Source: Cervus elaphus (taxonomy: Eukaryota; Chordata; Mammalia; Artiodactyla; Cervidae). Taken from it: 64,000 nucleotides of DNA. The notes under the pieces were generated by a model. It worked only from the letters and a program-made list of their open reading frames with translations, made no database searches and had not been told where the DNA came from. This document shows positions 32,745 through 44,776 of the stretch, piece by piece; position 1 is the stretch's first letter, and each line of letters starts with the position of its first letter. A program made the translations under genes and the position numbers. The stretch is from NCBI RefSeq assembly GCF_910594005.1, contig NC_057818.1:62260001-62324000 (forward strand). The letters run 5' to 3'.

Positions 32745-33695
32745 ACACCCTCACAGTACTCACCAGAATCCTTGTGTTGACTTGAATTCAGCAATCCACA
32801 CTCCACCTAGGGAGCCCAGAGCACTTCACCCAGGGTAACGTCTAAAGGTTGAACCACAAGTACTGGTGTTTTCTCTGCCTGATTCCAGCTTTGACCTCTC
32901 TCAGAAATCCCTGCCCTAAATCCTCCCCTACAGAGAGGTCTTAGCTGCAGTGAGTGTGAGGCTTTGAGCTCAGGACTCCTGAACGTTGGTTTGGGGGAAG
33001 AAGCATCAGAAAAAAAATGGGGTTTTCTGATGACTCCTTTCACGGCAACAGTGTTGACCTGCAAATTCTTAACTTCTTGCAGTGGGCCCCTGACCACCAG
33101 GGATTTGTATTCTCTGAAATGGTTCAGAAAGAATCTTTAGCCAATTGGTTTCCATCTGGTTTCCCATCAGGATCATATAACCAGTGTCAGAAAATGACCT
33201 CACTGATGTCCTCCCAACAGAGTTCCATGTTGGTTCTCTGGGAGTGTCAGTGCGGTGTGTAGGAAGTCCTCCAGGGCATTCTAAGGAGAGACTTGGGATA
33301 AGGACGACGCTCCTGGTCCATCTGTGAGAGCTGAGCCCCGGAGTCTGTCTGAGGAGAGGCTGCAGGGTTGGTCTCGCTGGATTTGGACCAGGGAAGTCAG
33401 TCAGCTCACATTGTTTGTGTGAGCAGTGTTAGGAGTGCTTTATGGGGAGAGACCAATCAAGAAATAAGTTCACAGGCTGGTCTCCAGGTAGGAATTGATT
33501 GTTCCTGAACCTCTCCTGAGACAGGACAGGAGAGGTCGGTCTTCTCAGCTTTCCAAGGTCCTTCTGTCTGTAGGAGCGGTGGTTGCAGGTTAAAGAGCTG
33601 TGTTGATGCCCTCCAAGGTAGTTTCTCAAAACTCAGAAGTGCGTTTGCAGCATAATATCCCCTGAGAAGACAGAGCAGGAGGAGGAAAGGAAGAA
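32745..33695 (+). other. Unit C upstream segment with empty ERV site
   Basis: Homologous to 14838-15642 and 19020-19146 of unit B, without the 3.4-kb ERV between them. The join 'ttctgtctgtaggagcgg' is near 33561-33578. No CpG island or other promoter is seen. Confidence 0.7.
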
Positions 33696-34997
33696 ATGGC
33701 AGCTTCTCAGGTCAGTATCCTGTCCTGGGTCTGGGGCTGTGTCTGCTTTTCCTCCAGAAATGCCCAAATGAGAATATGCAAGCCTTTAGCTCTCTCCTCC
33801 TAATTTGTCTTCCTAGGCATTTGTTATCATCTTACTTTTCCCATTTCCTCTTATATTAGTGAACACCAGCCCTTTAGACTACTTCCTTGTGTCCCATGCC
33901 TTTTCTCCATTCTCTGCATCCTCACTTTCTATGGAGCATGATGAATTCTCATCATGAATCAGCCCTTTCAGCTGTTGAAACTATTCTTTTTGTGAGAGAT
34001 CAGCATGGGGAGTCACTCCTATTCTCACTTCTACTGAGATGTGGTTTGGTGTTGGGATTTTAGGGACGTTGGGAAATGCACTGATGACTTAGCACCTGGA
34101 TGCAATTTAGATATTTAAAACCGAGTTTGAAAATGCCATTATCCATAGAACCAACTCTCTTCTGTCCATGGGATTTTCCAAGCAAGAATTCTGCAGTGGG
34201 TTGCCATTTCCTCATCCCGGGGTTTTTTCCACCCCGAGACTGAAGCCGCATCTCCAGCATTGGCAGGCAGATTCTTTACCACTGTGCCAGCTGGGAAGCC
34301 CAGTGACTCAACTCAGTGGTCCAGAGTTTTTCAGAAAATTTTTAGCTGGCATTGTACAGGGACGTGATGTTAGAGAACTGTAGGAACCTGGCCCACGTGG
34401 GTGAGGACAACTTCCTTCCAGAATCCCTTATCTACTGACTTTTGGTTCCATCATTTCTAGAAGTTTCTGAGAATTTTCTGATTCGCAGAATAGTTTGAAA
34501 TCTCACCTACCTAGGGAAAATGGGCATGTATGAACTTAGAAAAAAAACCTTTAGGATAATTCATTATGCTGGTAAACTTTTTCTTCCTTGATGTACTCTG
34601 CCTCCTTCTGTGAGAGTCAATTCCTAGGCAGGTTGATAAGAAGTCGGGTCCATGAGGAGAAGGGGGAGGGTAGGGGAGGAGATAGGGGAGAGGGGGGTCT
34701 CGAATAGGGGATAGGGGTCTGGAATTCTCAAGGCAGAGAAAAGGACAAATACCTTTTTTCCCTCTACATTCCTTGGTATCAGACACTTAAAATGACTTCT
34801 TTATGTTATGTGTCTTAGACACAAGACTTTTTCTTTAAGCCCAGAACTGAAGATTAAACAACAAACAACCCGGTTAAAACTCTGTACTAGGGATTATACA
34901 ACAACAATGTATTGTGCTTGAAGACAGTTTATCCTTCCTGAAAACCTTCTGACTAATCCTGGTATCTTAGAATTTATATTACGGGAGTGCGTCTGGT

Positions 34998-36475
34998 TCA
35001 GTTCAGTTCAGTCGCTCAGTCATGTCTGACTATTTACGACCCCATGGACTGCAGCACACCAGGCCTGCCTGTCCATCACCAACTCCCAGGGTTTACTCAA
35101 ACTCATGTCCATTGAGTTGGTGATGCCATCCAACCATCTCATCCTCTGTCGTCCCCTTCTCCTCCCGCCTTCAATCTTTCCCACCATCAAGGTCTTTTCA
35201 AATAAGTCAGCTCTTCACACCAGCTGGCCAAAGTATTGGAGATTCAGCTTCAGCATCAGTCCTTCCAATGAATATTCAGAACTGATTTCATTTAGGATGG
35301 ACTGGTTGGATCTCCTTACAGTCCAAGGAACTTCCAAAAGTCTTCTCCAACACCACAGTTCAAAAGCATCAATTCTTCCGTGTTCAGCTTTCTTTGTAGT
35401 TCAACTCTCACATCCATACATGACTACTGGAGAAACCATAGCTTTGACTAGATGGATCTTTGTTGGCAAAGTAATGTCTCTGCCTTTTAATATGCTGTCT
35501 AGGTTGGTCATAACTTTTCTTCCAAGGAGCAAGCGTCTTTTAATTTCATGGTTGCAGTAACCATCTATAGTGATTTTGGAGCCCCCCAAAAATAGTCTAT
35601 CACTGTTTAGATTGTTTCCCCGTCTATTTGCCAAGAAGTAATGCGACCAGATGCCATGATCTTAGTTTTCTGAATGTTGAGTGTTAAGCCAACTTTTCTA
35701 CTCTCCTCTTTCAGTTTCTTTCTTTCTTTCTTTTTTTTTTTTTTAGAAAGAAGAACCTTGATTTACATTGAGTGGATCTCTTCTTCCAAGAAAAAAAAAA
35801 AAAAGAGCACCTTTTATATTTCTTTTGTCCTGAATCCTTTTCTTAATTAAAGTATAGTTGATGTACAATATTACATTAGTTTCTGGTATATACCATAGTG
35901 ATTCAGTATTTTTACAGATTATAATCCATTGAAAGTTATCACAAGATAAAGGGTATAATTTTCTATGCTATACAATATATCCTTGTGACTTATCTATTTT
36001 ATACATAGTAGTTTTTTTTTAATTTATTTATTTTAATCAGAAGCTAATTACTTTACAATATTGTAGTGGTGTCCTCTTTCAGTTTCATCAAGAGGGTCTT
36101 TAGTTCTTCTTCGCTTTCTGCCTTAAGCTTGATTTCATCTGCATATCTGAGGTTATGGATATTTCCCCTGGCAATCTTGACTCCAGCTTGTGCTTCAGCC
36201 AGCCCAGCATTTTTCATGATGTGCTGTGCATATAAGTTAAATAAGCAGGGTGACGTATACAGCCTTGAGTACTCCTTTCCCGATTGGGAACCAGTCTGTT
36301 GACCCATGTTTATTTCTAACTGTTGCTTCTTGACCTGCATACAGGTTTCTCAGGAGGCAGGTCAGGTGGTCTGGTGTTCCCATCTCCTGAAGAATTTTCC
36401 ACAGTTTGTTGTGATCCACATGGTCAACGGCTTTGGCATAGTCAATAAAGGGGTCTGGGTCTGGTAGGATCTTTC
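34998..36475 (-). mobile_element. BovB LINE in unit C, with a nested insertion
   Basis: Antisense tail (gttcagttcagttcagtcgc) followed by minus-strand RT pieces (GSKITIDGYCNHEIKRRLLL; CLFNLYAQHIMKNAGLAEAQ). It inserted into an LTR and was later hit by the element at 35719-36071. Confidence 0.88.
35719..36071 (-). mobile_element. Short L1 3' end with probable 3' transduction
   Basis: A 15-nt target duplication TCCTCTTTCAGTTTC flanks the insert (35704-35718 and 36072-36086). On the minus strand it reads about 60 nt like the ruminant L1 3' end (ending AAATAAATAAATT and A9), then about 280 nt of other sequence, and ends in a second poly(A). The single target duplication implies one event. Confidence 0.75.
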
Positions 36476-38044
36476 TATTGTTAAGTTCTAATCCTGTTAT
36501 CCTCAAACATAAATTGTAGGAGTGGGTCTGGTAAATCTTTTACAACCTTGAGACATTGTTTTGATTTATTGTAATTACTGATTTAATAGTATATAGCATC
36601 CTTGCTTAGACTAGCAAGGGGAGGGGCACTCTCCGCAACCTTCTGATGTCTCTGTCAGAAGCTTCTCTGTCCCTTTTTCACTTTAATACAACTCTGCTAC
36701 ACAAAAGCTCTTGAGTGATCAAGCCTGATGCCTGGTCCCTGGTCCTGAAGTTAAATCTTCTTGTTTGGAGATCATGAATCTGATACCGTTCACTGTAAGC
36801 TATCATTTTATTTTAGGTTAGTGGTAATTGTATAAGCTCTGTAGTATTAAATAGTCACACCTCTTCTTAATTTCACAGTTACACACTTACTTTGACTTCT
36901 TAGTACTTGACCAATATCTCAGGATCTGATGTTATGTGTTTGTTTGTGTTATATAGGTGACTTGAATAAAGAATTTGGGGAAATCATTTTCTGGGCAGTA
37001 TTAACAATCTCCCATGCATTCTCATCTCAACTGAATACATATTGGATTGGACACTGATGAATCTCTGACAACACAAATATTCCTTTCTCTGATGAACAGG
37101 TCTTGTGATCTCTAAGCTGGACCTGGTCACCTTTCTGGAGCAATTGGAATGATCCCAGGAATATAAGGAGAATGGAGACATCAGCCATATACCCAGGTAG
37201 GTATGAATGGATGGAGATGATGACTCAGATGAGAGGTCCAAGGAGCAGTGAGGAAGTCATCCTTCCCCAGGTGGTTTTGGAAGATCATCTTCAGTGGAAA
37301 TCAACTGGGAAAACCTGGTTTTGTGTTCACTGCTGTCAGAGAAATGTATCACCTGCCCCATTCTGTCTCTTAAATCATTCATGAATTCATCTCCAGTGAT
37401 TACTTTTCTTCATCACAGTGTGAACTAAAAGTCTCCTCTTGGCTTGTGACAAACTGCATTCATTGGTTGCTCTTCCATTTCTTGGGGGGTCCTAGAAAAA
37501 CTGTGCCAATTTTGAGTAACTGTATGCCAGTCCTTTTAAAGTTTCTTTCTACCTCTAGACAAAAATATGTGAGTGAAGTGGTAGACAAACTGCTTAATTT
37601 TTAGGAATGCTGGGGACAGGTTTTTGTTTTCTGATTTTTAACTTCGTATCCACTGAGAACTAGAGATAGGACCTTCTAAATTAAATTTCAAACTCAAGTA
37701 CTTTTGTCACTGCAGAAAGCAAAACCTCCCCAAAATGAAAGAATGCACATCTCAGGTTGACTTCAAAGTTTCTCTTTTCCTTATATGATCTTATAATAAA
37801 TATCTTAAGTGTATTTGCCCCAATTGTAAAATGCTAAAATATTTAATATATTCAATTACCTCATAGAATTTTAAAATAAACTGGCATAAATGTTTAGCAC
37901 ATTTTCCCCCATATTATTAATAATTGATTCAAGCTATAACAATTTCTAGATTATATAAATATATCCATTTAAAAAGTTCTATTTGGAATTTAGCTGTTTT
38001 ACAATTTTGTACTACTGTACTGCAAAGAGAATCAATTACACCTA

Positions 38045-39975
38045 TCAGTCAGCTCATTTCAGTCACTCAGTCGTGTCCAACTCTTTGGGACTCCATGGAC
38101 TACAGCATGCCAGGCTTCCCTGTCCATCACCAACTCCCAGAGCCTGCTCAAACTCATGTCCATCGAGTCAGTGATGCCGTCCAACCATCTCATCCTCTGG
38201 TCCCCTTCTCCTCCTGTCCTCAGTCTTACCCAGCATCAAGATGTTTGCCAATGCATCAGTTCTTCGCATCAGATGGTCAAAGTATTGGAGCTTCAGCTTC
38301 AGCATCAGTCCTTCCAGCGAATATTCAGGACTGATTCCCTTTAGGATGGAGTGGTGTGATCTCTTTGCAGTCTAAGAGACTCTCAAGAGTCTTCTCCAAC
38401 AGCACAGTTCAAAAGCATCAGTTTTTCGATATTCAGCTTTCTTTATGGTCAACTCTCACATCCATACATGACTGCTGGAAAAACCATACCTTTGACTAGA
38501 CAGACATTTGTCTGCAAAGTAATGTCTCTATTTTTCATTATGCTGTCTACATTGCCCATAGCTTTCCTTCCAAGGAGCAAGCGTTTTTTACTCTCATGGT
38601 TGAAGTCAACATCTGCAGTGATTTTGGAGCCCAAGAAAGTAAAGTCTCACTGTTTCGATTGTTTCCCCATCTATTTGCCATGAACCGATGGGACTGGATG
38701 CCATGATCTTAGTTTTCTGAATGCTGAGTTTGAAGCCAACTTTTTCACTCCTCTCTTTCAGTTTCATCAACAGACTCTTCAGTTCCCCTTTGCTTTCTGC
38801 CATTAGGGTGGTTCATCTGTATATCTGAGGTTTTGATGCTTCTCCCTGCAGTCTTGATTCCAGTTTGTGCTTCTTCAAGCCCAACATTTCACATGATGAA
38901 AAGTGGAAGTAAAAGCCACTCCGTTCTGACCAACTCTTTGTGATCCTATGAACTATACAATCCATGGAATTCTTTAGGCCAGAATACTGGAGTGGGTAGC
39001 CATTCCCTTCTCCAAGGGATCTTCCCAGCCCAGGGATCAAACTGAGGTCTCCTGCATGATGTACTCTGCATAAAAGTTAGATAAACAGGGTGACAATAGG
39101 CAGTCTTGACATATTCCTTTCCCTATTTGGAACTAGTCCATTGTTCCATGTCCAGTACTGTTTCTTCTTGACTTGCATACAGATTGCTCAGGAGGTGGGT
39201 AAGGTGGTCTGGTATCCCCATCTCATTAAGAATTTGCCACACTTTGTTTCGAGCCACACCGTCAAAGGCTGTGGCGTAGTCAATAAAGCATAAGCTGATG
39301 TTTTTCTGGACCTCTGTTGCTTTTTCTATGATTCAATAGATGTTGGCAATTTAACCTCTGGTTCCTCTGCCTTTCCAAATCCAGTTTGAACATCTGGAAG
39401 TTCTCAGTTCACATACTGTTGAAGACATGCTTGGAGAATATTAAATCTTACTTTGGTAGTATGTGAAATGAGTGCAATTGTGTGGTAGTTTGGTCATTCT
39501 TTGGCATTGCCTTTCTTTGGGATTGGAATGAAAACTGACCTTTTCCAGTCCTGTGGCCAATGCTGAGTTTTCCAAATTAGCTGGCATGTTGAGTGCAGCA
39601 CTTTAGCAACATCATCTTTTAGGACTTGAAATAGCTCAACTGGAATTCTATCACCTCCACTAGCTTTATTCACAGTGATCCTTCCCATGGCCCACTTGAC
39701 TTCAGACTCCAGGATGTCTGTCTCTAGGTGAATGATTACACCATCCTAGTTATATTGGTCATTAAGATCATTTTTGTATATCTCTTCTGTGTACTCTTGG
39801 CCCTTTTTCTTAATACTTTCCACTTCTGTCAGGTCCATACCACTTCTGTCCTTTATTGTGCCCATCTTTGCATAAAAATTTCCCTTGGTATATCAATTTT
39901 CTTGAAGAGATCTGCAGTCTTCCCCATTCTATTGATATCTGTCCCAGGTTGGTCTCCACAGAGCTATGAGTAAAC
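38045..39975 (-). mobile_element. BovB LINE in unit C intron
   Basis: Position matches the BovB in units A and B. Minus-strand pieces include RRLLLGRKAMGNVDS and the RITVNKASGGDRIPVELFQV domain upstream of RT. A Bov-tA (about 38897-39055) is nested, flanked by CATGATG on both sides. Confidence 0.88.
38897..39055 (-). mobile_element. Bov-tA SINE nested in BovB
   Basis: 'agtgggtagccattcccttc' and 'gatcttcccagcccagggat' mark an antisense Bov-tA. The short repeat CATGATG on both sides is consistent with a target duplication. Confidence 0.75.
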
Positions 39976-40692
39976 TTCCCTGTTTTTTAACTGTATTTTT
40001 AAAAGGCTCTCTTCTTATATAATTTCTTAAGAACTAGCACTTTATAAAGTTTATCTCATTTGTAATCCACTTCCTCGGACACTTTCTTATGTGTCCTCAG
40101 TTTCTGATTAGTTTTCTGTCGCTATCATTTATGAATTTTAGATTCAAACATCTAATAGAATATCTCAGAAACATGTGTGAAAAGAAGTGGATTAAAGAAT
40201 TATCAGGCACCTAAGATTTGTGAAAACATCTGGTGTCTCCACTTAAGATGATTAAAGCAAGAAGTAATCATTAAATTGCCTACCTACTCTTCATTTAGTG
40301 GTTCATGCAGGGAGGTTTCCTCCCAACGTATCATCTGAGTGATTCAGTTCAGTTCAGCCCCTCAGTCGTGTCCAACTTTTCGTGACCCCATGAACAGTAG
40401 CACACCAGACCTCCCTGTCCATCACCAACTCCCAGAGTCCACCCAAGCCGATGTCCATCGAGTCGGTGATGCCATCCAACCATCACATCCTCCGTCGTCC
40501 CCTTCTCCTGTCCCCAGTCTTTCCCAGCATCAGGATCTATTCCAATGAGTCAGCTCTTTGCATCAGGTGGCCAGAGTATTAGAGTTTCAGCTTCAGCATC
40601 AGTCCTTCCAATGAACAGCCAGGACTGATTTCCTTTAGAATGGACTGCTTGCATCTCCTTGCAGTCCAAGGGACTCTTAAGAGTCTTCTCCA

Positions 40693-41840
40693 GAGTCTGG
40701 GAGGAGGGCAGGGGGCACACACCTAGGAGTCTCGGGCCTCTAGAGCAGTGCTTCTCACTGTGGGGTTTCTGGACCAGCAGCTTGTTGGAGTCGCAAATGC
40801 TCAAACCCCACCCCAGATGTGCAAGATCAGAGACTCTAGGGCGGGGCCCTGCTGCCGGCTTTGAGTGAGCCTTCCAGGTGTTCTCACGCCCCTTCCAGCA
40901 TGATGGATGGAGGGGGCCAAATTCTAGACCCTGGGAGGGTGGAAGGAATCAGGAACGCGGGCCAAGGCCGCCCTCAGATGCCATCGGGATGGATGGTTTC
41001 TGATCTCATCCACTCCTAGTGAAGCCATGGGCTTTCTCTCCCTGCTGGGCTCACTCACCTTGACCTTCCAGGGAAGAGGCAGGCAGCAGGCACTGAGGGC
41101 TGCAACCATAGGTGGTCCTGGAGAACAGGAGTGCTTGGGCGAGATTCCCTCCCAGCGGGCCACACCTGTCGAGTGACAGGGGCAAGACTGTGTCACTTTG
41201 GGCCCTCCCCACCTCGAGAAGCATGGCACCCCTGCCTGACTCCACGTTTCTGGGCACTGGGCTCAGCTCTGCCCACCTCTCCCTTGTTATTCCGTGTGGG
41301 GCAGGGGGGAAGGGGGAAGGATCCGGGCTTCACAGAGAATCGTCCCAGTCACACTCACGAGTGGTGGAACAGCGTGGGCCGGGCAAGGGGTGGGGGCTGC
41401 TGGAGGAGGCCAGATTCTAGACCCTGGGATGGTGGAAGGAATCAGGAACGCGGGCCAAGGCCGCCCTCAGATGCCAGGACTGGAGGGCGGGGCCGAGTGG
41501 AGACCCCCTGACCTTGCTCTTTGGCAGCATCCTGGTGGGGTTGCCGCCCACCGTCCCTGGGCTCCCCCAATACACTGTGGCGGGTCATCTCGAGGGCCAG
41601 ACGCCCTCAGTACAGCAGGCGGAGTCCTGCCAGGAGCGGGGGGGAGGGGGGGTGGGGCCCCGACGGAATCCCCAAGGTCTCCAGGGCCCTGGGCTCGGGG
41701 GAAGCGTCTTTTCGCCTTCCCCCAAGAGGGGGCGCACAACCCAGCGAACTGCGGGGCTCTGACCCCGCCCAGGACCCAGAGGGAGTGCGGTCGAGTACCG
41801 AGATGGAGGGCGGGGACACACACACACACACACACAAAAA
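40693..41840 (+). other. 1.15-kb GC-rich retrocopy of unknown transcript
   Basis: A 14-nt target duplication AAGAGTCTTCTCCA lies on both sides (40679-40692 and 41841-41854). The 3' end is a CA repeat and then A7. This fits LINE-mediated insertion of an RNA. Inside are a MER5-like hAT remnant (about 40740-40890) and a 68-nt block present twice (about 40915 and 41411). Several open stretches exist, but none encodes a protein I recognise. Source unknown. Confidence 0.65.
40740..40890. repeat. MER5-like hAT (Charlie) remnant
   Basis: 'gagcagtgcttctcactgtg', 'ctggaccagcag' and 'caaaccccaccccag' follow the pattern of MER5 elements. It is diverged, and the call is by eye. Confidence 0.5.
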
Positions 41841-41949
41841 AAGAGTCTTCTCCAACACTACAGTTCAAAAGCATCAATTCTTCAGTGCTCAGCTTTCTTT
41901 ATAGTCCAACTCTCACATCCATACGCCTCTGTTAATTGTTGTTACTGCT

Positions 41950-42640
41950 GCTAGTGACATGATTACGTTCTACTTTTCGTCACTGAGGAGACACCCATCT
42001 TCACACAGTCACACAAAGGGCTTTTGAATATTTCATTTTTCAACTTGCTGAAAACATCTCGGCTTCCCATAGAGGCAGCTCTCAAAATTCTTTTCTTTCC
42101 CTTAAGTTGTGTGAAACACTAACTTAGAACAGGCAGGAAGCAGCTCTGCTCCAGAGGAAGTCAAAGAGATTTAAAGGCATCAAAGGGCAGAGAAAGGAAG
42201 CATCGCTGGACAGAAGGACCAACAGACCCACCCGGACTGGGGAGGGGGTGAGGGGAGGCAAGGCTTCGCCCCCCACAGGCCCCGCCCCTACGTACATGCG
42301 CTTCCGGCCTCGAACCACCCTCTCTCCTGACGTCGCCTCTCGTTGGCCGCGGCGTAGCGCATTCACCCACCTCTGTACCGGATTTTCCGCCCGCGCGTGC
42401 GCAGTATCCGGCAAGACGGAATTGAGTTTAAATGAGCGACAGTTTTTGTGAGTTTGTTTGTTTAAAACCCGGATGTCGTCGTCCCACGGCCTGTTGTCCT
42501 TCACACGTGGGTTTCGGGGGTCTCTGTGGACGTTCAAGGTACCGCCCCCATTTTCCCGTCCCCAGTGTGTCCTCGTATCGCGGTGAGAAGGTCTGAGGTC
42601 CGTTAGCTTAGCTGCCGGGTCCCTGGGGCCGACGTCCACT
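41950..42640 (+). promoter_or_regulatory. Unit D promoter, CpG-rich
   Basis: Homologous to 1317-1960. GC boxes lie near 42285-42292, an NRF1-like palindrome gcgcgtgcgcag at 42393-42404, and the conserved donor-like GTGAGTTTG about 45 nt later. The gene it served is dead, so any transcription now would be non-coding or chimeric. Confidence 0.7.
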
Positions 42641-43659
42641 TCCTGTTAACATCGTTCTAGAGCCCATGTTCTTCTCTGGCAGTTCTGCCTTCTAACTTGC
42701 AGAGACCGCTGCTTAAAGTCCTGCATTGCTCAACCCCTAGGTCCCTGATCAACGAAGAGGTGAAGGAGGCTCTGTTCTGTATGGAGTTTGGTCAGGGTCT
42801 CGCCTATGGTTTGAAAGGGAGGGTCAGCCTAGAACGTGTGGTTTTCACTGGAAGGGCCTCGAGATCTGAAGAAAAGAATAAAACTAAAAACACCTCGTTT
42901 GTTTCTGTGTTCCAGAATCCCTGCTGTGTCAGTGGCCGTAGAGGATTGTGATTTGTACCTGTTGAGATCCTCCCTCTGTGTGGGGCTGTGTTACAGGGAG
43001 CTCGCTGTGGTTTTCTAAGTATTGAACAGCCTATTTTCAACACTCGGGTCACTTCCCAAAACTGATCTACCTGAGAAGGAAGACCGAGGAGAAGGAAAGC
43101 AAAGAGTCAGAAATGACTCGTTCCCAGGTAAGAGGCACAGTCCTTGTTTGTTCTGTCTCTCTTTCCTGAAATGCTGTTTCTTTGGACTTGATAAGCTCCT
43201 TGATTTCTGAACGGGTTTGTTTGAACCTACCCATAGTCATCATCCCAAGGGACACATTGCCCTCCTGGCATATCGGTGTGACAGAAAACAGTGTTGCCAG
43301 GCAGAGAAGCTCACTCAAGCTTTTAAGTCCTGAGTTTTTATTGGGCTTTAGCTACATAGGTGGGATTGATAACATCTCCAGCCTTCTCCCCTCCTTAGAG
43401 GTTGGGCTAATCAGCCCACTTGGCTCAAAGCCCCAGACCTCTAGTCACTTCGTTGGTCTTTGTGAAATGCCCAGCCTCACAACCTCAGTCATCCCTTATT
43501 AAACCAGGGCCCACATAAGTCATCTTGTTAGTGGAAATTCTCAGGGCCCACAGAGTAATAAAGCCACTGAAGTCACTAAGGAAATTCCAAGAGTGAAAAA
43601 ACTTAGATTCCAAGAGTAAAAGCAAACTTCCAGAACGTGCGAACCAAAGCCTGCTAAAT

Positions 43660-43968
43660 TCTGTTTTTCTTTTTAAATTTTAATATTTATTTAGTTTTGG
43701 CTCTGCTGGGATTTTGCTGATGGTCTTGGGCTTTCTCTGTTGTGATTAGGAGGGGTTACTATCTTGTTGTGGAGCTCTGGCTCTAAGGCACGGGTTCAGT
43801 CGTTGTATTAATACCTGGCAGGCTTGGAGGATGTGGGCTTCAGCAGTTGTGGCACACTAGCTTAGTTGCTCCGAGGCTTGTGGGATCTTCCCTGACCAGG
43901 GATGGAACCCGTGTCCCCTGCATTGACAGGCAGATTTCTCACCACTGGACCATCAGGCAAGTCCCTAA
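43660..43968 (-). mobile_element. tRNA-derived SINE, unit D copy
   Basis: The same antisense element as at 2838-3150 in unit A, in the matching intron place ('cttgggctttctctgttgtg'). Confidence 0.75.
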
Positions 43969-44571
43969 ATTCTTTATTACACAATGCTGAAACCTAAATC
44001 TTTCCTTTATGCCCTGTGATATTTTCTCCGCCTCTGATTTTTGATGTTCCTTTGGAATACCTCACCTGTTGCATGACTACAAAATATTATGTTGTGTTTC
44101 ATCCTATTCTTTTATTGTTCAAAATCATGTCCAGGTCTCTCTTTAGGTGAGCTTCTTTGGCTACCTTGTAGCGATTTTGCTTCATTTAGTTTAAAATTTC
44201 AACTAATCTATACAGTGATAGCTTCATCTGTAATTTGGCAGGTTCCTGCTATTTAGGCTTTTTAGGTTTTTATATTCAAAATTATGTTAGCTCTCCTAGA
44301 TACAGCTGAGACTTACATTTGAAATATCCATGTTTGTTTTGAGTTTCAATTGTTTTGAATTTGCAGTCAGTGAAGTCTTTATGTCACTACATTTTCCAAG
44401 TAAAACATGTGATTTTCAGACTTTATGTGCTTCAGTAAAGATTTACAGTTTCTTCACATAGGTCTGGAAATGTGTTCTAAATAGGTGTCATGGTATATTT
44501 GCTAATAAAATGTAGACTGTTTCTCATATTGTGTTTTTAATTCCTGTTACTAAAGAGGTAAAAATCTTTTC

Positions 44572-44776
44572 AGTGTACCCAGTTGGCTCAGCACTAAAGA
44601 ATCTGTCTGCCAATGCAGGAGTCCTGAGTTTGATCCCTGGTTTGGGAAGGTCCCCTGGAGAAGGAAATGGCAACCCACTCCAGTATTCTTGCCTGGGAAC
44701 TCCCATGGATGGAGAAACCTGGAGGGCTACAGCCCTTGGGGTCAAAAAGAGTTGGACATGATTGATGTGCCTTAAA
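44572..44776 (+). mobile_element. Bov-tA SINE, unit D copy
   Basis: Matches the unit A element at 3812-4014, with 'ggagaaggaaatggcaaccc' and 'attcttgcctggga'. Confidence 0.85.

Larger units (their letters stand above)
34608..36780 (+). mobile_element. LTR of the ERV family, split by BovB
   Basis: Parts at about 34608-34997 and 36480-36780 match the LTR (TGTGAGAGTCAATTCC, then 'cttctgatgtctctgtcaga' and the AATACAA-type poly(A) zone). BovB (34998-36475) sits between them. Its own ends are diverged. Confidence 0.7.
33696..37196 (+). pseudogene. KZNF unit C: pseudogene without finger exon
   Basis: The start exon 33696-33710 (MAASQ) and its donor are intact. The KRAB-A exon has lost its 5' half: intron sequence runs straight into codons for ALYRDVMLENCRNLAHV (about 34349-34400). 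The KRAB-B exon (37100-37196, 97 nt) has a 3-nt gain and a 1-nt gain that brings TGA at 37150-37152. Intron homology continues to about 40330 and then stops at a BovB. No finger exon follows before the unit D promoter. Confidence 0.85.
40344..41925 (-). mobile_element. BovB 3' fragment split by a retrocopy
   Basis: The BovB parts are 40344-40692 and about 41841-41925. Together they form one continuous BovB segment once the GC-rich insert (40693-41840) is removed. Confidence 0.82.

Noticed and set aside
41294..41935. A 213-codon open frame in the GC-rich insert
   Set aside because: It runs across the CA repeat and into BovB, and GC-rich DNA gives long chance frames on both strands here. No domain is seen.
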